Shown here: positions 41,485-50,715 of the stretch, piece after piece
Numbering within the stretch: position 1 is the stretch's first letter
How the letters are laid out: every line of letters begins with the position of its first letter
Assembly (NCBI RefSeq): GCF_039955095.1
Contig: NZ_CP154878.1
Location: 1,054,001-1,118,000 of the forward strand
From: Limosilactobacillus sp. WILCCON 0051
GTDB taxonomy: Bacteria; Bacillota; Bacilli; Lactobacillales; Lactobacillaceae
Length of the DNA stretch: 64,000 bases
Direction: 5' to 3'
Notes under the pieces: model-generated
Databases searched by the model: none
What the model was told of the DNA's origin: nothing
The model's input: the letters and a program-made list of their open reading frames with translations, nothing else
Position numbers and translations under genes: made by a program

Positions 41485-44013
41485 ATGGCTGAAGAATTGA
41501 CCAATCCATTGACCAGTCTGCTGAAGAAAAAATATGGTATTGCTGCACCAAGCAATGTGCTGCGCTTTACCGAGAAAGACACGCTTTTTACGGCTTGGCG
41601 CAAGACGGCGCAGTTTATTTACAAGAACGGGGAGTGGTCAGATCAGGACTACCTAGACGCAATCATGTCTACCTACGAACCAGGTACTTATAAGAAAGCC
41701 TATGCAGTTGGCAAGGAAGGCGATAAAGACTTTTTTGGGGTTGGTGAGAGTGAGAACATAGAACGAATTAAAAAGGTTGTAGCGCATGATACTAAAGACA
41801 AGGCCACGCCAGCGGATCTGAAACTGTATAAGGTTAAGTTTGAGAATTCTCGTGATCAATACTTCGTGATTGATCCAACAAACCATCTGACTTCTAAGCA
41901 TAATGCAAGCTACCATTTCACTAATGACCCAGGACTTGGCAGCTGGAAGCTGGGTAATGCCAACTTAACAATCGGCTATGCCAAGCTCAAGGCAGACGTT
42001 TTAGCTGAGTTTGACAAGAACAAGGACTATTCGCCTGAAGAAAAAGCCAAAATCCGGCCAGTGATTGAAAAGAAGCTGCAACTTTTGGAGAATCCGGAAT
42101 TTAGAAAATACAATCGCTTTTACTTTGAAATGGAAGAATACGGCAACTGGACGCACGATGAATTCATTGCCAAAACGCAGCCAGATCCGCACCATGCCAG
42201 TGATAAAGATAGCGACAAATACCGCATTTACGTGCAGAACACCAAACTAGGGACCGTTACACACACGATCAGAGAGGCCGACTATCAGGAAGCTCGAAAA
42301 TCAAACCTGGCTTTGAAGTTTCTGCACGACTACTTGGCAGATACGTATAACCTGGTCATCGAACAGCACTTTGAGCGCGATCTTGACAAACAGACGCACG
42401 CTCGCGCCTGGGAGCAGAAAAAACAGATCAACAAAGAAACCCGGGCGATGATGGATAAAACGCAGCTGAAGCAGTATTTTAAGGCCGTTGAGCTGGATAA
42501 CGACGTAGACCTGGATCTGTATAAGCAGCTTTCACCAGAAATGATGCGCCTGCTGAAAATTATGCCGGCTGGGGATCAAAAGCCGATTCTGCGTCTCCGT
42601 AAACTGGGCAACTACAAGGCAAAAGGTATGTACGTACCCAGCAAAAATACGCTCGTTGTTGATTTTCGGCGGCCTGGCGAGATCTATCAGAATATGGCTG
42701 ATGGAACGGGAACGGCCGGCTATACCTCGTTTGTCCATGAGTATGGCCACTACCTGGATCGGCATTTGACGGCGGATGATAAGCCATTGTCAATTCAGCC
42801 GGAGTTTCGCAAGATTCTGCAGGCCTATCAGAGAAATTTCGATGCCAAGACCAAGGGAACACCACTGGAAAAGCATGCCGGCTACTTTAAAACGCCGACT
42901 GAGGTTTTCGCTCGGGCTTTTGAGGTTTACACCAAGCAAGCAGGCCTGAAGTCCAACCTAATTGCCGATTCATATCATAGTCTGGAGTATCGGTGCATTG
43001 ACCTGCCAATCTATCAAGACTTGAAAGCCTATTTTGACAAGCTGCCTGGCTTTGAGAACCTGGCTAAGAATCTGAATCAGGATCTGTCAGTGGTCAAAGA
43101 ACAGACGCAGCCAAAAGAACCGACAAAAACGAGTGAACGTCAATCAGAGTCTGACACGGCTGAATCAAAAGCCGACACGCAGGAGAAACCAGCTGAAAAG
43201 CCGGCTGCACAACGGGAATCAGGTCAAGGCAAGGCAGAGGAAACGATTAAGCCTCAAGAGAAGTTCCTGCCCAGCGATGCGCGGCAGAATTCAGCGGAAT
43301 TGGCGGACTATCAAGAGCTGAAGAAGTTTGCGGTTGATATCCTTGATAAATGGACGCAAACGCCAGAACGGCTGGAGAAGCTCATTGACGCCACGGGATC
43401 ACGGCTGCTGGAAAACAATCCGAACCGTGTGATCGAATTTGACCAGTGGCAGACTAAACGCCTGCCACGCTTGGTGTCAGAACAGAATCTGCAGATGATG
43501 GAAGTCGATCCAGCTAAATATAAGGCTGCGTCAATTCGCGGATTTGAGGCACTGCCGCTGCATAAATGGCAATCAAGCGAACTCTATGATTTGGACGCGC
43601 TGCTCAATCAGGCTGATCATAGTGGACCTGACTACAAGCAGCTGCAGAAGCTTGAAAAAATGGCCAGCGAAAAGGAATATAACCGAATGGCAGCCAATGT
43701 ACTGAGTCAAAAGCTGGAGCAGAGCGGGATTCCGGATCCTGATGATCAGACGCTGAAACCCGTTGTACGCATGGTTGCACATATCACGCGCCATGAGCTG
43801 AACGATGCGCTAACGGAAGGCAAACAGGAGCCGTTTAAGTTTACGCCGGCCGAACGTGAGCTGCTGAAAAAGACGCCGGCAGAAAAATTAAAGGGACTGT
43901 ATTTATCCTCGACAAAATCCACGCAGACGTTTTACAATCAGATTGCTAAACCGAAACAGCAAGAACTCGCGCCAACGCGATCTTTTGCAAAGCCAAAGCG
44001 AAAAGAGAGGTAA
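41485..44013 (+). CDS. Polyvalent zinc metallopeptidase with basic KER tail
   Basis: 842 residues, GAGGTGAC-led. Residues about 340-520 hold a zincin domain: GMYVPSKNTLVVDFRRPGE, then the metal site H418-E-Y-G-H422, and TPTEVFARAFEVY giving a third ligand, as in MPTase-PolyVal domains paired with ArdC in mobile elements. An N-terminal region of unknown fold precedes it. A Q/E/K/P-rich linker (about 545-600) leads to a helical C-terminal part similar to that of the ArdC-like protein at 31333, ending PKRKER. It could cut a host protein such as a restriction enzyme after delivery; target unknown. Confidence 0.75.
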   Translation: MAEELTNPLTSLLKKKYGIAAPSNVLRFTEKDTLFTAWRKTAQFIYKNGEWSDQDYLDAIMSTYEPGTYKKAYAVGKEGDKDFFGVGESENIERIKKVVAHDTKDKATPADLKLYKVKFENSRDQYFVIDPTNHLTSKHNASYHFTNDPGLGSWKLGNANLTIGYAKLKADVLAEFDKNKDYSPEEKAKIRPVIEKKLQLLENPEFRKYNRFYFEMEEYGNWTHDEFIAKTQPDPHHASDKDSDKYRIYVQNTKLGTVTHTIREADYQEARKSNLALKFLHDYLADTYNLVIEQHFERDLDKQTHARAWEQKKQINKETRAMMDKTQLKQYFKAVELDNDVDLDLYKQLSPEMMRLLKIMPAGDQKPILRLRKLGNYKAKGMYVPSKNTLVVDFRRPGEIYQNMADGTGTAGYTSFVHEYGHYLDRHLTADDKPLSIQPEFRKILQAYQRNFDAKTKGTPLEKHAGYFKTPTEVFARAFEVYTKQAGLKSNLIADSYHSLEYRCIDLPIYQDLKAYFDKLPGFENLAKNLNQDLSVVKEQTQPKEPTKTSERQSESDTAESKADTQEKPAEKPAAQRESGQGKAEETIKPQEKFLPSDARQNSAELADYQELKKFAVDILDKWTQTPERLEKLIDATGSRLLENNPNRVIEFDQWQTKRLPRLVSEQNLQMMEVDPAKYKAASIRGFEALPLHKWQSSELYDLDALLNQADHSGPDYKQLQKLEKMASEKEYNRMAANVLSQKLEQSGIPDPDDQTLKPVVRMVAHITRHELNDALTEGKQEPFKFTPAERELLKKTPAEKLKGLYLSSTKSTQTFYNQIAKPKQQELAPTRSFAKPKRKER

Positions 44014-44018
44014 GTTAA

Positions 44019-44285
44019 ATGAATACGCCTGTAAACACGCCTTCATTGGATCTGGTATCAATCGAAGCCATCAACGGCAGCATTGCAACGGTCCAGATCA
44101 TTGGACTGGACAACAAGTTTGAAGCCATCATTCCCGATGGTGCTGACGTTAAGGTCGGCGAGATCTACAGCATTGCCATGGACTACAAGCATCTGATTGC
44201 TGGCGACAACATTCCGGACGAGGATGTTGACAAGTTTGAACGTCTGCAGAAAATGGCGGAGGAAGCCAAACGTAACAAAGATTAA
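44019..44285 (+). CDS. Small acidic protein between metallopeptidase and Fic genes
   Basis: 88 residues, AGAGGTAAG-led, five bases after the metallopeptidase. Strand-rich (ATVQIIGLDNKFEAIIPDG; VGEIYSIAMDYKHLIAGD), acidic, lacks the KER tail (ends RNKD). Its size and position suggest a chaperone, inhibitor or immunity protein for a neighbour; speculative. Confidence 0.55.
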   Translation: MNTPVNTPSLDLVSIEAINGSIATVQIIGLDNKFEAIIPDGADVKVGEIYSIAMDYKHLIAGDNIPDEDVDKFERLQKMAEEAKRNKD

Positions 44286-44312
44286 AAATTTTTATGGAAG
44301 GGAATGGTATGT

Positions 44313-45068
44313 ATGGACAATACAGCATTGGCCAGATTTATCACGTCTTTCGGGAGTTTGAACGGCTATGGCAGCTCCGTAGCGCAGACGAAAAAAGCGC
44401 TTGATGATAGAAACACCAAACCCTTGGAACAGTCGGAAAAAGATATCGGTATTTTTAAAGACGCATTGGCAGGAATTGCCGCAATCAAGAAAAACGGTTT
44501 TTCTATTGATGACATTATCGCGATTAATAAGGCGTTTGTGTTTGCTGAGGACGAAGATCCGGAAATTCCAGGGCACTTGCGTAACTCGCTGTACAATACC
44601 GATGATAATATTTCAATCATTGTTGATAAATCATCGTCATTTGCCTATTTTCCTCCTGAAGTGGTAACAAGACGGGATTTAGAAATGATAGTCAATGGCT
44701 TCAATGGCTCCAAAAGAACCGAACGTGATGCCTGGCAGGTCTTTGCGAGACTGTCAAAACTGCAGCCATTTCAGGACGGCAATAAGCGGACGGCACTGAT
44801 TGCGGCTAACGGGGCAATGAACGTCTGGAATAGCGAAAATTACCTGGTTCTGCCGTTTAATGATCTTGATCGAGTAGAGTATATGGTCAACTTGATGCGT
44901 TACTATCAAGCCGAAACGCCTGAGGAAGAAGACAAATTCTTTAGCCGAATGATGCGTCTGCTGCCATCAAGCAAAGAAAGAGCCATCCAACTGCACAATC
45001 CAGTCATTGATCCGTTGGCAAAGACTCACAAGGTTAAGACTACGTTCAAAACAGGTCGTGAAAGATAG
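44313..45068 (+). CDS. Fic-domain protein with altered active site and basic tail
   Basis: 251 residues from ATG 44313 (GGAAGGGA 9 bases upstream; ATG 44304 lacks spacing). The Fic core reads LQPFQDGNKRTALIAAN, with Q151 in place of the catalytic histidine of HPFxxGN(G/K)R, while F, D, G, N, K and R remain. Classic AMPylation is therefore doubtful; it may be inactive, use another chemistry or act by binding. The tail TTFKTGRER fits the cluster's basic end. A second Fic gene starts at 63686. Ends at a terminator. Confidence 0.75.
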   Translation: MDNTALARFITSFGSLNGYGSSVAQTKKALDDRNTKPLEQSEKDIGIFKDALAGIAAIKKNGFSIDDIIAINKAFVFAEDEDPEIPGHLRNSLYNTDDNISIIVDKSSSFAYFPPEVVTRRDLEMIVNGFNGSKRTERDAWQVFARLSKLQPFQDGNKRTALIAANGAMNVWNSENYLVLPFNDLDRVEYMVNLMRYYQAETPEEEDKFFSRMMRLLPSSKERAIQLHNPVIDPLAKTHKVKTTFKTGRER

Positions 45069-45069
45069 A

Positions 45070-45102
45070 AAAGCACTTTCCATGATTTTGGAAAGTGTTT
45101 TT
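45070..45102 (+). terminator. Terminator at the end of the polyvalent cluster
   Basis: Stem AAGCACTTTCC / GGAAAGTGTTTTTT. A second hairpin, AATTGCTACT / AGTAGCAATT plus T-run, lies at 45126-45152 and may be operator or insulator of the following toxin-antitoxin pair. Confidence 0.88.
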
Positions 45103-45203
45103 TGATTTGTCATTATATTTAATAACAATTGCTACTAATTAGTAGCAATTTTTTGTAAAAATATGATAAAATTAGAAAAACTAATGGCATAGGAGAAGCT
45201 TGC

Positions 45204-45494
45204 ATGGATATTTCAGAAGCATTGGCGCGGTTAAAGTTTTTAGTGAGCCAAGGACAATTCCAAATAGTACGGCGCCGTAAAAGAATGGCAATGCCAGTAC
45301 CTGTTAGCTTAGCTAAGGAGTTGGTAAGGCAATTAACCATTAAAGATTTTGTGAAGCGTGAACGCAACAGAAATAATCCATTACAATTTGTCTGGATTTT
45401 TAAGACTACTGATGGTCAGACTTATTATATCAAGTTTCTTTTTACCGATGATTGTAAAAAGGTTATATTCATTAGTTTTCATGTTGATTATTGA
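45204..45494 (+). CDS. MqsR-family toxin
   Basis: 96 residues, AGGAGAAG-led. LARLKFLVSQGQFQIVRRRK, then LTIKDFVKR and WIFKTTDGQTYYIKFLF ending IFISFH matches the MqsR/GCU-specific mRNA interferase family (RelE fold). It would cut mRNA when free. The antitoxin gene starts after 14 bases. Gene order toxin-antitoxin is as in mqsRA. Confidence 0.72.
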   Translation: MDISEALARLKFLVSQGQFQIVRRRKRMAMPVPVSLAKELVRQLTIKDFVKRERNRNNPLQFVWIFKTTDGQTYYIKFLFTDDCKKVIFISFHVDY

Positions 45495-45508
45495 AAGGAG
45501 CTGTTAGC

Positions 45509-46432
45509 ATGGTTTACCAAAAAGATTACACTACTATTTACAAAATTAATGGCCGTGAATACGAAGTTACCGCTCCAGCACTTTTTGATAGTGAAACTGG
45601 TGAAATGATTCCCAATCTAGAATTAGATGATCAAGCGGCGGAGATTGCTCGTGCACAATATCGTAAGGATATGGGACTGATATCGCCCACTGATTTGAAA
45701 ATGTATCGGGCAAAGGTTGGACTTTCTCAACGAAATTTAGCGGAGTTGACCGGCTTAAGTCCTAACACAATTGCTTTATACGAAGCTGGAGCTTTTCCTA
45801 CCAAGGCAAATAACCATCTTTTGAAAACATTAATTAATAATGATGGCGTTTTGAGAGATTATATGTGTGATTGTTCAAATAAGTATTCTGACGAACTTAT
45901 TTCAAAGGTTAACGCTTATCTTAAACAGGAAGATTATTTAGTGTCAGACTCATCAATTACTCCCAAATATACTGCGGTTCAATTGACTAATTGGCTACGT
46001 GTTGAAAACTATTTTGAACGTGATTTTGACATAAACGTTGATCCTTTGACACAAATGAAGGCGATAAAGTTACTTTATTTCGCATATGGAAGATTTTTGG
46101 TATCTACACGTAGCAAACTGTTTTCTTCTCCAATCATTCATTTTCAGTATGGTCCTCTTATTACGGAGGTTCACGAAGAATTCAAAGGCCAAAGAGTTTT
46201 AGACATTGATAAGCCGGATGAGGGAGCATTTGAAGACTATAATTTAGTCGCACAAGATAAAGAAATTACTGAGCTTCTGACTAGAGTTAATAATGATTAT
46301 CTTAATTACAGTGCTTATTGGTTAAGTCGGCAGACCCATCAACCAGGTTCTCCTTGGAGTATGACTCCAGAACATAAAGTCATTAAAGACCAATTAATTT
46401 TTGATGCCTTTAAAAATGGTGATGATTGTTAA
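45509..46432 (+). CDS. Antitoxin with MqsA-like helix-turn-helix and Panacea (SocA/DUF4065-like) domain
   Basis: 307 residues from ATG 45509 (AAAGGAGC upstream). N-terminal 50 residues are strand-rich; a helix-turn-helix covers about 70-125 (LSQRNLAELTGLSPNTIALY). From about 155 to the end is a Panacea domain (KAIKLLYFAYGRFLVSTRSK; IIHFQYGPLITEVHEEFKGQ), a versatile toxin-neutralising fold. With the MqsR-like toxin it forms a two-gene module that should repress its own promoter. Such pairs stabilise plasmids or abort phage growth. Confidence 0.8.
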   Translation: MVYQKDYTTIYKINGREYEVTAPALFDSETGEMIPNLELDDQAAEIARAQYRKDMGLISPTDLKMYRAKVGLSQRNLAELTGLSPNTIALYEAGAFPTKANNHLLKTLINNDGVLRDYMCDCSNKYSDELISKVNAYLKQEDYLVSDSSITPKYTAVQLTNWLRVENYFERDFDINVDPLTQMKAIKLLYFAYGRFLVSTRSKLFSSPIIHFQYGPLITEVHEEFKGQRVLDIDKPDEGAFEDYNLVAQDKEITELLTRVNNDYLNYSAYWLSRQTHQPGSPWSMTPEHKVIKDQLIFDAFKNGDDC

Positions 46433-46448
46433 AATAATAGTATTTTAA

Positions 46449-46473
46449 GGATCAGCTAAGTGGCTGATCTTTT
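46449..46473 (+). terminator. Terminator of the toxin-antitoxin pair
   Basis: Stem GGATCAGC / GCTGATC followed by TTTTTTA. Confidence 0.88.
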
Positions 46474-46547
46474 TTACTTTTGTAAAATAGTTTATACTAT
46501 AAACGTAAAGTGTAAAAAATGTTACAAATACGAAAGAGGGGGTACCC

Positions 46548-46964
46548 ATGAGTAGTTTGACAATGACGCAGAAAGCCGAGTGGGTTTTGGATAAGGCCCG
46601 CAAAAAGTCAGGAGCGGCATTCCAAATATCCAAGATATCAAAAATGACGGGAATCTCACGGCCGATGATCTATAAGTATATGGCCGATCCATTACTGTTG
46701 ACGGAACGATCAGCAGAACAGCTGTCATATTATTACGATGAACTGCATAAGTCGATTGCCGGGCAGATGCTGCAGGTACAGATTGCTCGGCAGCGGTTTA
46801 AGGATACGCAGGCTCGGATGGTTAACATGATCAAAGAGGCTAAAGAAGAGACGCAGCTGGATTCCTACACGGAACAGGTTACGGACGTGTTGATCATGCT
46901 GCTGCAGAAAAAAGATTCTGAACTCCTACACGTCTTGATGGAATATCTGGGCGACGACGAATAA
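46548..46964 (+). CDS. Helix-turn-helix protein with coiled-coil tail
   Basis: 138 residues, GAGGGGG-led. A helix-turn-helix lies in residues 20-60 (FQISKISKMTGISRPMIYKY), followed by a long helix (about 60-115). It resembles small TetR-less regulators found next to surface-protein genes. Directly upstream of the surface-exclusion gene, which has its own promoter; may regulate it. Confidence 0.65.
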   Translation: MSSLTMTQKAEWVLDKARKKSGAAFQISKISKMTGISRPMIYKYMADPLLLTERSAEQLSYYYDELHKSIAGQMLQVQIARQRFKDTQARMVNMIKEAKEETQLDSYTEQVTDVLIMLLQKKDSELLHVLMEYLGDDE

Positions 46965-46992
46965 ATCATCATAAAAAAATTGTGTTAAATTG

Positions 46993-47020
46993 TTTACATT
47001 TATCGTTTTAGATGTATAAT
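46993..47020 (+). promoter_or_regulatory. Promoter of the surface-exclusion protein gene
   Basis: TTTACA at 46993-46998, 16-base spacer, TATAAT at 47015-47020, 65 bases before the start codon. Confidence 0.65.
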
Positions 47021-47084
47021 GTGATTGTCGAATAGAAATATTGCATATCGCTTTAGTCAAGGAACAAGAATCGAGGAGTTACAT

Positions 47085-50000
47085 ATGGGGAATAAAAAAA
47101 TCGTTTTGACCGCTGGGGCCGGGTTGGCTGCCCTTGCTGCAGGGACTGTTACTACCACGCAAACCGTCAGTGCTGATACCGTTGCCAGCGCTGCTGAACA
47201 AAATGCTGCCGTAGCTACGGTTGCTACGCCAGATCAAAAGGCGCAGGCGGCCGTTGATCAAGCCCAAAGCAAGGTTGATGCTGCCAGTCAAGCAGCCAGT
47301 GACGCCAACAAGGTACTGACTGATGCGCAAAATGCCAACAGTCAAGCACAATCTGCCGTTAACGATCAACAACAGATCGTCAACCAAGATCAGCAAAACG
47401 TCAATAACGCGCAATCAGCGACTGACCAAGCTCAAAATGCTGTCAGCGATGCGCAGAAGTTGGCTGATGAGGCCACACCGGCCAATATTGAAAAAGCGCA
47501 ATCTGCTGTTAGCGATCAACAACAAACGCTGACTGATGATCAGCAGAAGGTTGCTGACGCTCAGAATGACCAAAGTCAAGCACAAGCTAACGTAGATTCC
47601 GCACAAAAGAGCGTTCACGATGCGCAGGCGCAGACTGACGCTCAGCAAAAGGTAACGGATTCCGCGGCTGACAATCTGAAGAACGCGCAAGATATCTTAA
47701 ACAACAGCGACTCGGGCAAAGCTCAGAAGGCCGTTGACGATGCCAACGCAAAAGTTGCTCAGGATCAAGCCAACATTACAAAGCAAAACGGCACGATTGC
47801 CAATGATCAGGCTAAGATCAGCAATGCAACCCAGGCCGTATCTGATGCACAAAACGCGAAGACGACGGCTGACAACAAACTGACTGATGCGCAAAATGCA
47901 CAAGCTTCAGCTCAAACCAAGGCAGATGCTCAGCAAAAGAGTGTGGATGATGCTCAAGCCAAGGCAGATGCTCAGCAAAAGGCAACTGATTCCGCGGCTG
48001 ACAACCTGAAGAACGCGCAAGATATCTTAAACAACTCGGCAACGGCGAAGGCTAACGCTGATCAAGCTCTGGCTGATGCCAAGAAGAAGACCGATGAAGC
48101 CCAGGCCAACGCTAACGGCAAGTCCGTTGCGGAAGCTAATGCGGCCACGGCTAAAGCTAATGCTGATGGCGCTCTGAGTGACGCGCAAAACGCGAAGGCA
48201 ACGGCTGACAATAAACTGACTGATGCTCAGAATGACCAAGCTTCAGCCCAAGCCAAGGCAGATGCAGCCAGCCAAACGCAAAAGACGGCGCAAAATGCCT
48301 ATGACGCTACCAACAGCAAGTTGAGCGACGTCCAAGACAAGCTGGACAATCTGAATACTATTACGCTTTCCGATGAGTATATTCAGGCACTGAAGGCTTT
48401 CTTTAATAATCAAAATGCTACAACGAGTCAAGCTGTAAAAGATGCTGCGCAAAGACTTGTTTCTGAGAATCAGTACAAGTCTAACAAGGCCGATCAGCAG
48501 ACTGAGGTCACTTTTGGACCAGATCAGCCACTGTCAGCTGACGTAGAACTTGAGTTGACTCAATTTGTTGCAGAATTGTTGAATCCAATTCGTGCTAAGC
48601 TTGGAATGATTCCGCTAACAATTAACCAAGGCAGCTTAGATTTTACTAAAGCTATTTCCCAAGGGTATGATTCTACAGGATGGCATATTGCTACAAAAGG
48701 ATGGCATGACACAAAAACGATTAATGAAGCAGCCGCAGATTTTGGCCTTGCCCACGGACCATTTAAGGACTATCTTCCACAAATGTATGAAGATGCTCAA
48801 AGCGGCTACTGGATTAACGGTAATCCTGCTTCACCAATGACTTTTACGAAAACCTTGGATGAACTGAAGAGCCAACTTTATGGGGCAGTTACAGATATGC
48901 TGTTCCAAGATGCTTCACAAACGATAACTGATGAATCAGCCAAAGATGACTGGGGTCATGCTAAAGGCGTAACTGGTTTAACTAATTCAGTTGGTAATCC
49001 AACAACCGAATCATTAGGCGTTATGATTGATTCAATGGGTAACGTTCATATCATTTCGGTTACAAATAATCACGTTGTTGATAATACAGGTAAGTATGCT
49101 CAAGAAATGAACAATAAGTATGCCGTTCCAGATCAGCTGACCGAACTGACCTCACAAAAACAAGCATTGACAACTCAACTGGCTACGCAAAAAGCAACGC
49201 TGGATCAGGCTAATGCTGACTTGTCCAGTGCCAATGTCTCGCTTGCAGCTGCCAAGAACGCAGTGGCTAGTGCGCAAGCCGTTGCGGATGCTGCTCAGAA
49301 GAACGTTGCCAACAAACAGGCGGGCGCTGACATGGCAGCTAAGAATCTGACGACGGTACAAGCAGCTTTGACTCAAGCCCAAAACGATCTGACCAAGGCA
49401 AAGCAGGTTCAGGCAGATGCTCAGGCGAACGTTGACGCTTACTCTGCAGACGTTTCAACGAAGCAGGCCAATGTCGCCAAGGCACAAGCTCAGTACGACA
49501 CCGAAAAGGCCGCGCTGGACCAGGCTCAAGGCGAATTGGCCGACGCTAAACAAGCACTGGCCAACGCACAAGCTGATTTGAGTGCCAAGAAGCAGGCCGT
49601 AGCTAATGCTCAAGCCAATGTGGCCAACGCACAAAAGACGGTTGAACAAAAGCAGAATGAACTTCAAGATGCCAATAATGTTTTGAAGACGGATCAGAAT
49701 CAATTGACACAATTGCAGGCAACGCTCCAGGCGGACAACGATACGCTGGCCCAAGCTAAACAGAATCTGGCGCTCTACCAGGCTGATCTGGCAACCAAAC
49801 AGGCTAACGTGGCTAAAGCACAAGCTCAGTATAATACTGAAAAGGCCGCATTGAGCCAGGCTCAAAGCGAATTAGAAGCTAAGAAGCAAGTATTAGCCGA
49901 TGCGCAAGCTGATTTGCGGGCTAAGAAGCAAGCAGTCGCTGACGCACAAGCCCAAGTTGCAGCTGATCAAGCTCAACTGAAGGCCTTACAGCAAAAAGTT

Positions 50001-50603
50001 GCTGATCTGCAGAATGCGCCAACGACTTTGGCCAAGGCACAAACGACTTTGGCTGACGCTAAGCAGGCGCTTGCTGATGCTGAACAGACGCTGGCCGATG
50101 ATCAGGTAAAGCTGGCTGAATTAAGCGCTCAGGCCAACGCTACGCAAGCTCAGGTTGATGCCGCTCAAAAAGCTGTTGATGATGCACAAGATACTTTGAC
50201 GCAGGCCCAAAATGATCTGACCAACGCCAAGCAGGCGCAAGCGGCTCAGCTTGAACAAGAAGCCGCAATCAAGCGCGCGGAAGCGCAAGCTAAAGCTCAG
50301 GCACAAGCCAAGGCCAATGGCTATCGGATCATCAATGGTCAAGTCGTCGACGCCAATGGCAACGCGGTAGCCGGCTGGACGATTAAAGACGGTCAGGCCT
50401 TTGATCCTGAGGGCAATGCCATCTATCTGCCAACTACGCAATTGACGCGTGAGGCTTACAAGGTACAACAAAAGAAGCGTGAGATCGCAGCTAAGACCTT
50501 GCCGCAAACTGGTGACAACACGCGTGAAGCAGTTGCGCTGGCTGGCATGGGATTGATTGCCGCTGTTGCTGGTGCTCTTGGTCTGCGGAAACGCGAAGAC
50601 TAA
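47085..50603 (+). CDS. LPXTG surface protein with SEC10/PgrA surface-exclusion domain
   Basis: 1172 residues from ATG 47085 (CGAGGAG upstream). A signal peptide ends near S-A-D-T (residue 26-28). Two long alanine/glutamine/aspartate coiled-coil regions (about 45-420 and 690-1080) flank a globular domain (about 440-680, PIRAKLGMIPLTINQGSLDF; DDWGHAKGVTGLTNSVGNPT) typical of SEC10/PgrA surface-exclusion proteins. The sorting signal is L1139-P-Q-T-G, followed by a hydrophobic helix and RKRED. Such proteins reduce uptake of a like plasmid by the carrier cell. This is good evidence that the element is, or derives from, a conjugative one. Internal near-repeats make recombination likely. Confidence 0.85.
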   Translation: MGNKKIVLTAGAGLAALAAGTVTTTQTVSADTVASAAEQNAAVATVATPDQKAQAAVDQAQSKVDAASQAASDANKVLTDAQNANSQAQSAVNDQQQIVNQDQQNVNNAQSATDQAQNAVSDAQKLADEATPANIEKAQSAVSDQQQTLTDDQQKVADAQNDQSQAQANVDSAQKSVHDAQAQTDAQQKVTDSAADNLKNAQDILNNSDSGKAQKAVDDANAKVAQDQANITKQNGTIANDQAKISNATQAVSDAQNAKTTADNKLTDAQNAQASAQTKADAQQKSVDDAQAKADAQQKATDSAADNLKNAQDILNNSATAKANADQALADAKKKTDEAQANANGKSVAEANAATAKANADGALSDAQNAKATADNKLTDAQNDQASAQAKADAASQTQKTAQNAYDATNSKLSDVQDKLDNLNTITLSDEYIQALKAFFNNQNATTSQAVKDAAQRLVSENQYKSNKADQQTEVTFGPDQPLSADVELELTQFVAELLNPIRAKLGMIPLTINQGSLDFTKAISQGYDSTGWHIATKGWHDTKTINEAAADFGLAHGPFKDYLPQMYEDAQSGYWINGNPASPMTFTKTLDELKSQLYGAVTDMLFQDASQTITDESAKDDWGHAKGVTGLTNSVGNPTTESLGVMIDSMGNVHIISVTNNHVVDNTGKYAQEMNNKYAVPDQLTELTSQKQALTTQLATQKATLDQANADLSSANVSLAAAKNAVASAQAVADAAQKNVANKQAGADMAAKNLTTVQAALTQAQNDLTKAKQVQADAQANVDAYSADVSTKQANVAKAQAQYDTEKAALDQAQGELADAKQALANAQADLSAKKQAVANAQANVANAQKTVEQKQNELQDANNVLKTDQNQLTQLQATLQADNDTLAQAKQNLALYQADLATKQANVAKAQAQYNTEKAALSQAQSELEAKKQVLADAQADLRAKKQAVADAQAQVAADQAQLKALQQKVADLQNAPTTLAKAQTTLADAKQALADAEQTLADDQVKLAELSAQANATQAQVDAAQKAVDDAQDTLTQAQNDLTNAKQAQAAQLEQEAAIKRAEAQAKAQAQAKANGYRIINGQVVDANGNAVAGWTIKDGQAFDPEGNAIYLPTTQLTREAYKVQQKKREIAAKTLPQTGDNTREAVALAGMGLIAAVAGALGLRKRED

Positions 50604-50619
50604 TTGAGACAATATCGAA

Positions 50620-50648
50620 AAGCTCTACAGACGTAGGGCTTTTTTGTG
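50620..50648 (+). terminator. Terminator after the surface-exclusion gene
   Basis: Stem AAGCTCTAC / GTAGGGCTTTTTT. Confidence 0.85.
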
Positions 50649-50715
50649 TTGCTCAAAAACTGGAATTTTTGACTACTAGCGGTTAAAATCGAGAGACGAA
50701 ACTTATAATAGATCC

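Noticed and set aside
48027-49865. Several minus-strand open frames within the surface-exclusion gene
   Set aside because: They arise from the biased A/Q/D codons of the coiled coil read backwards; no binding sites or families.
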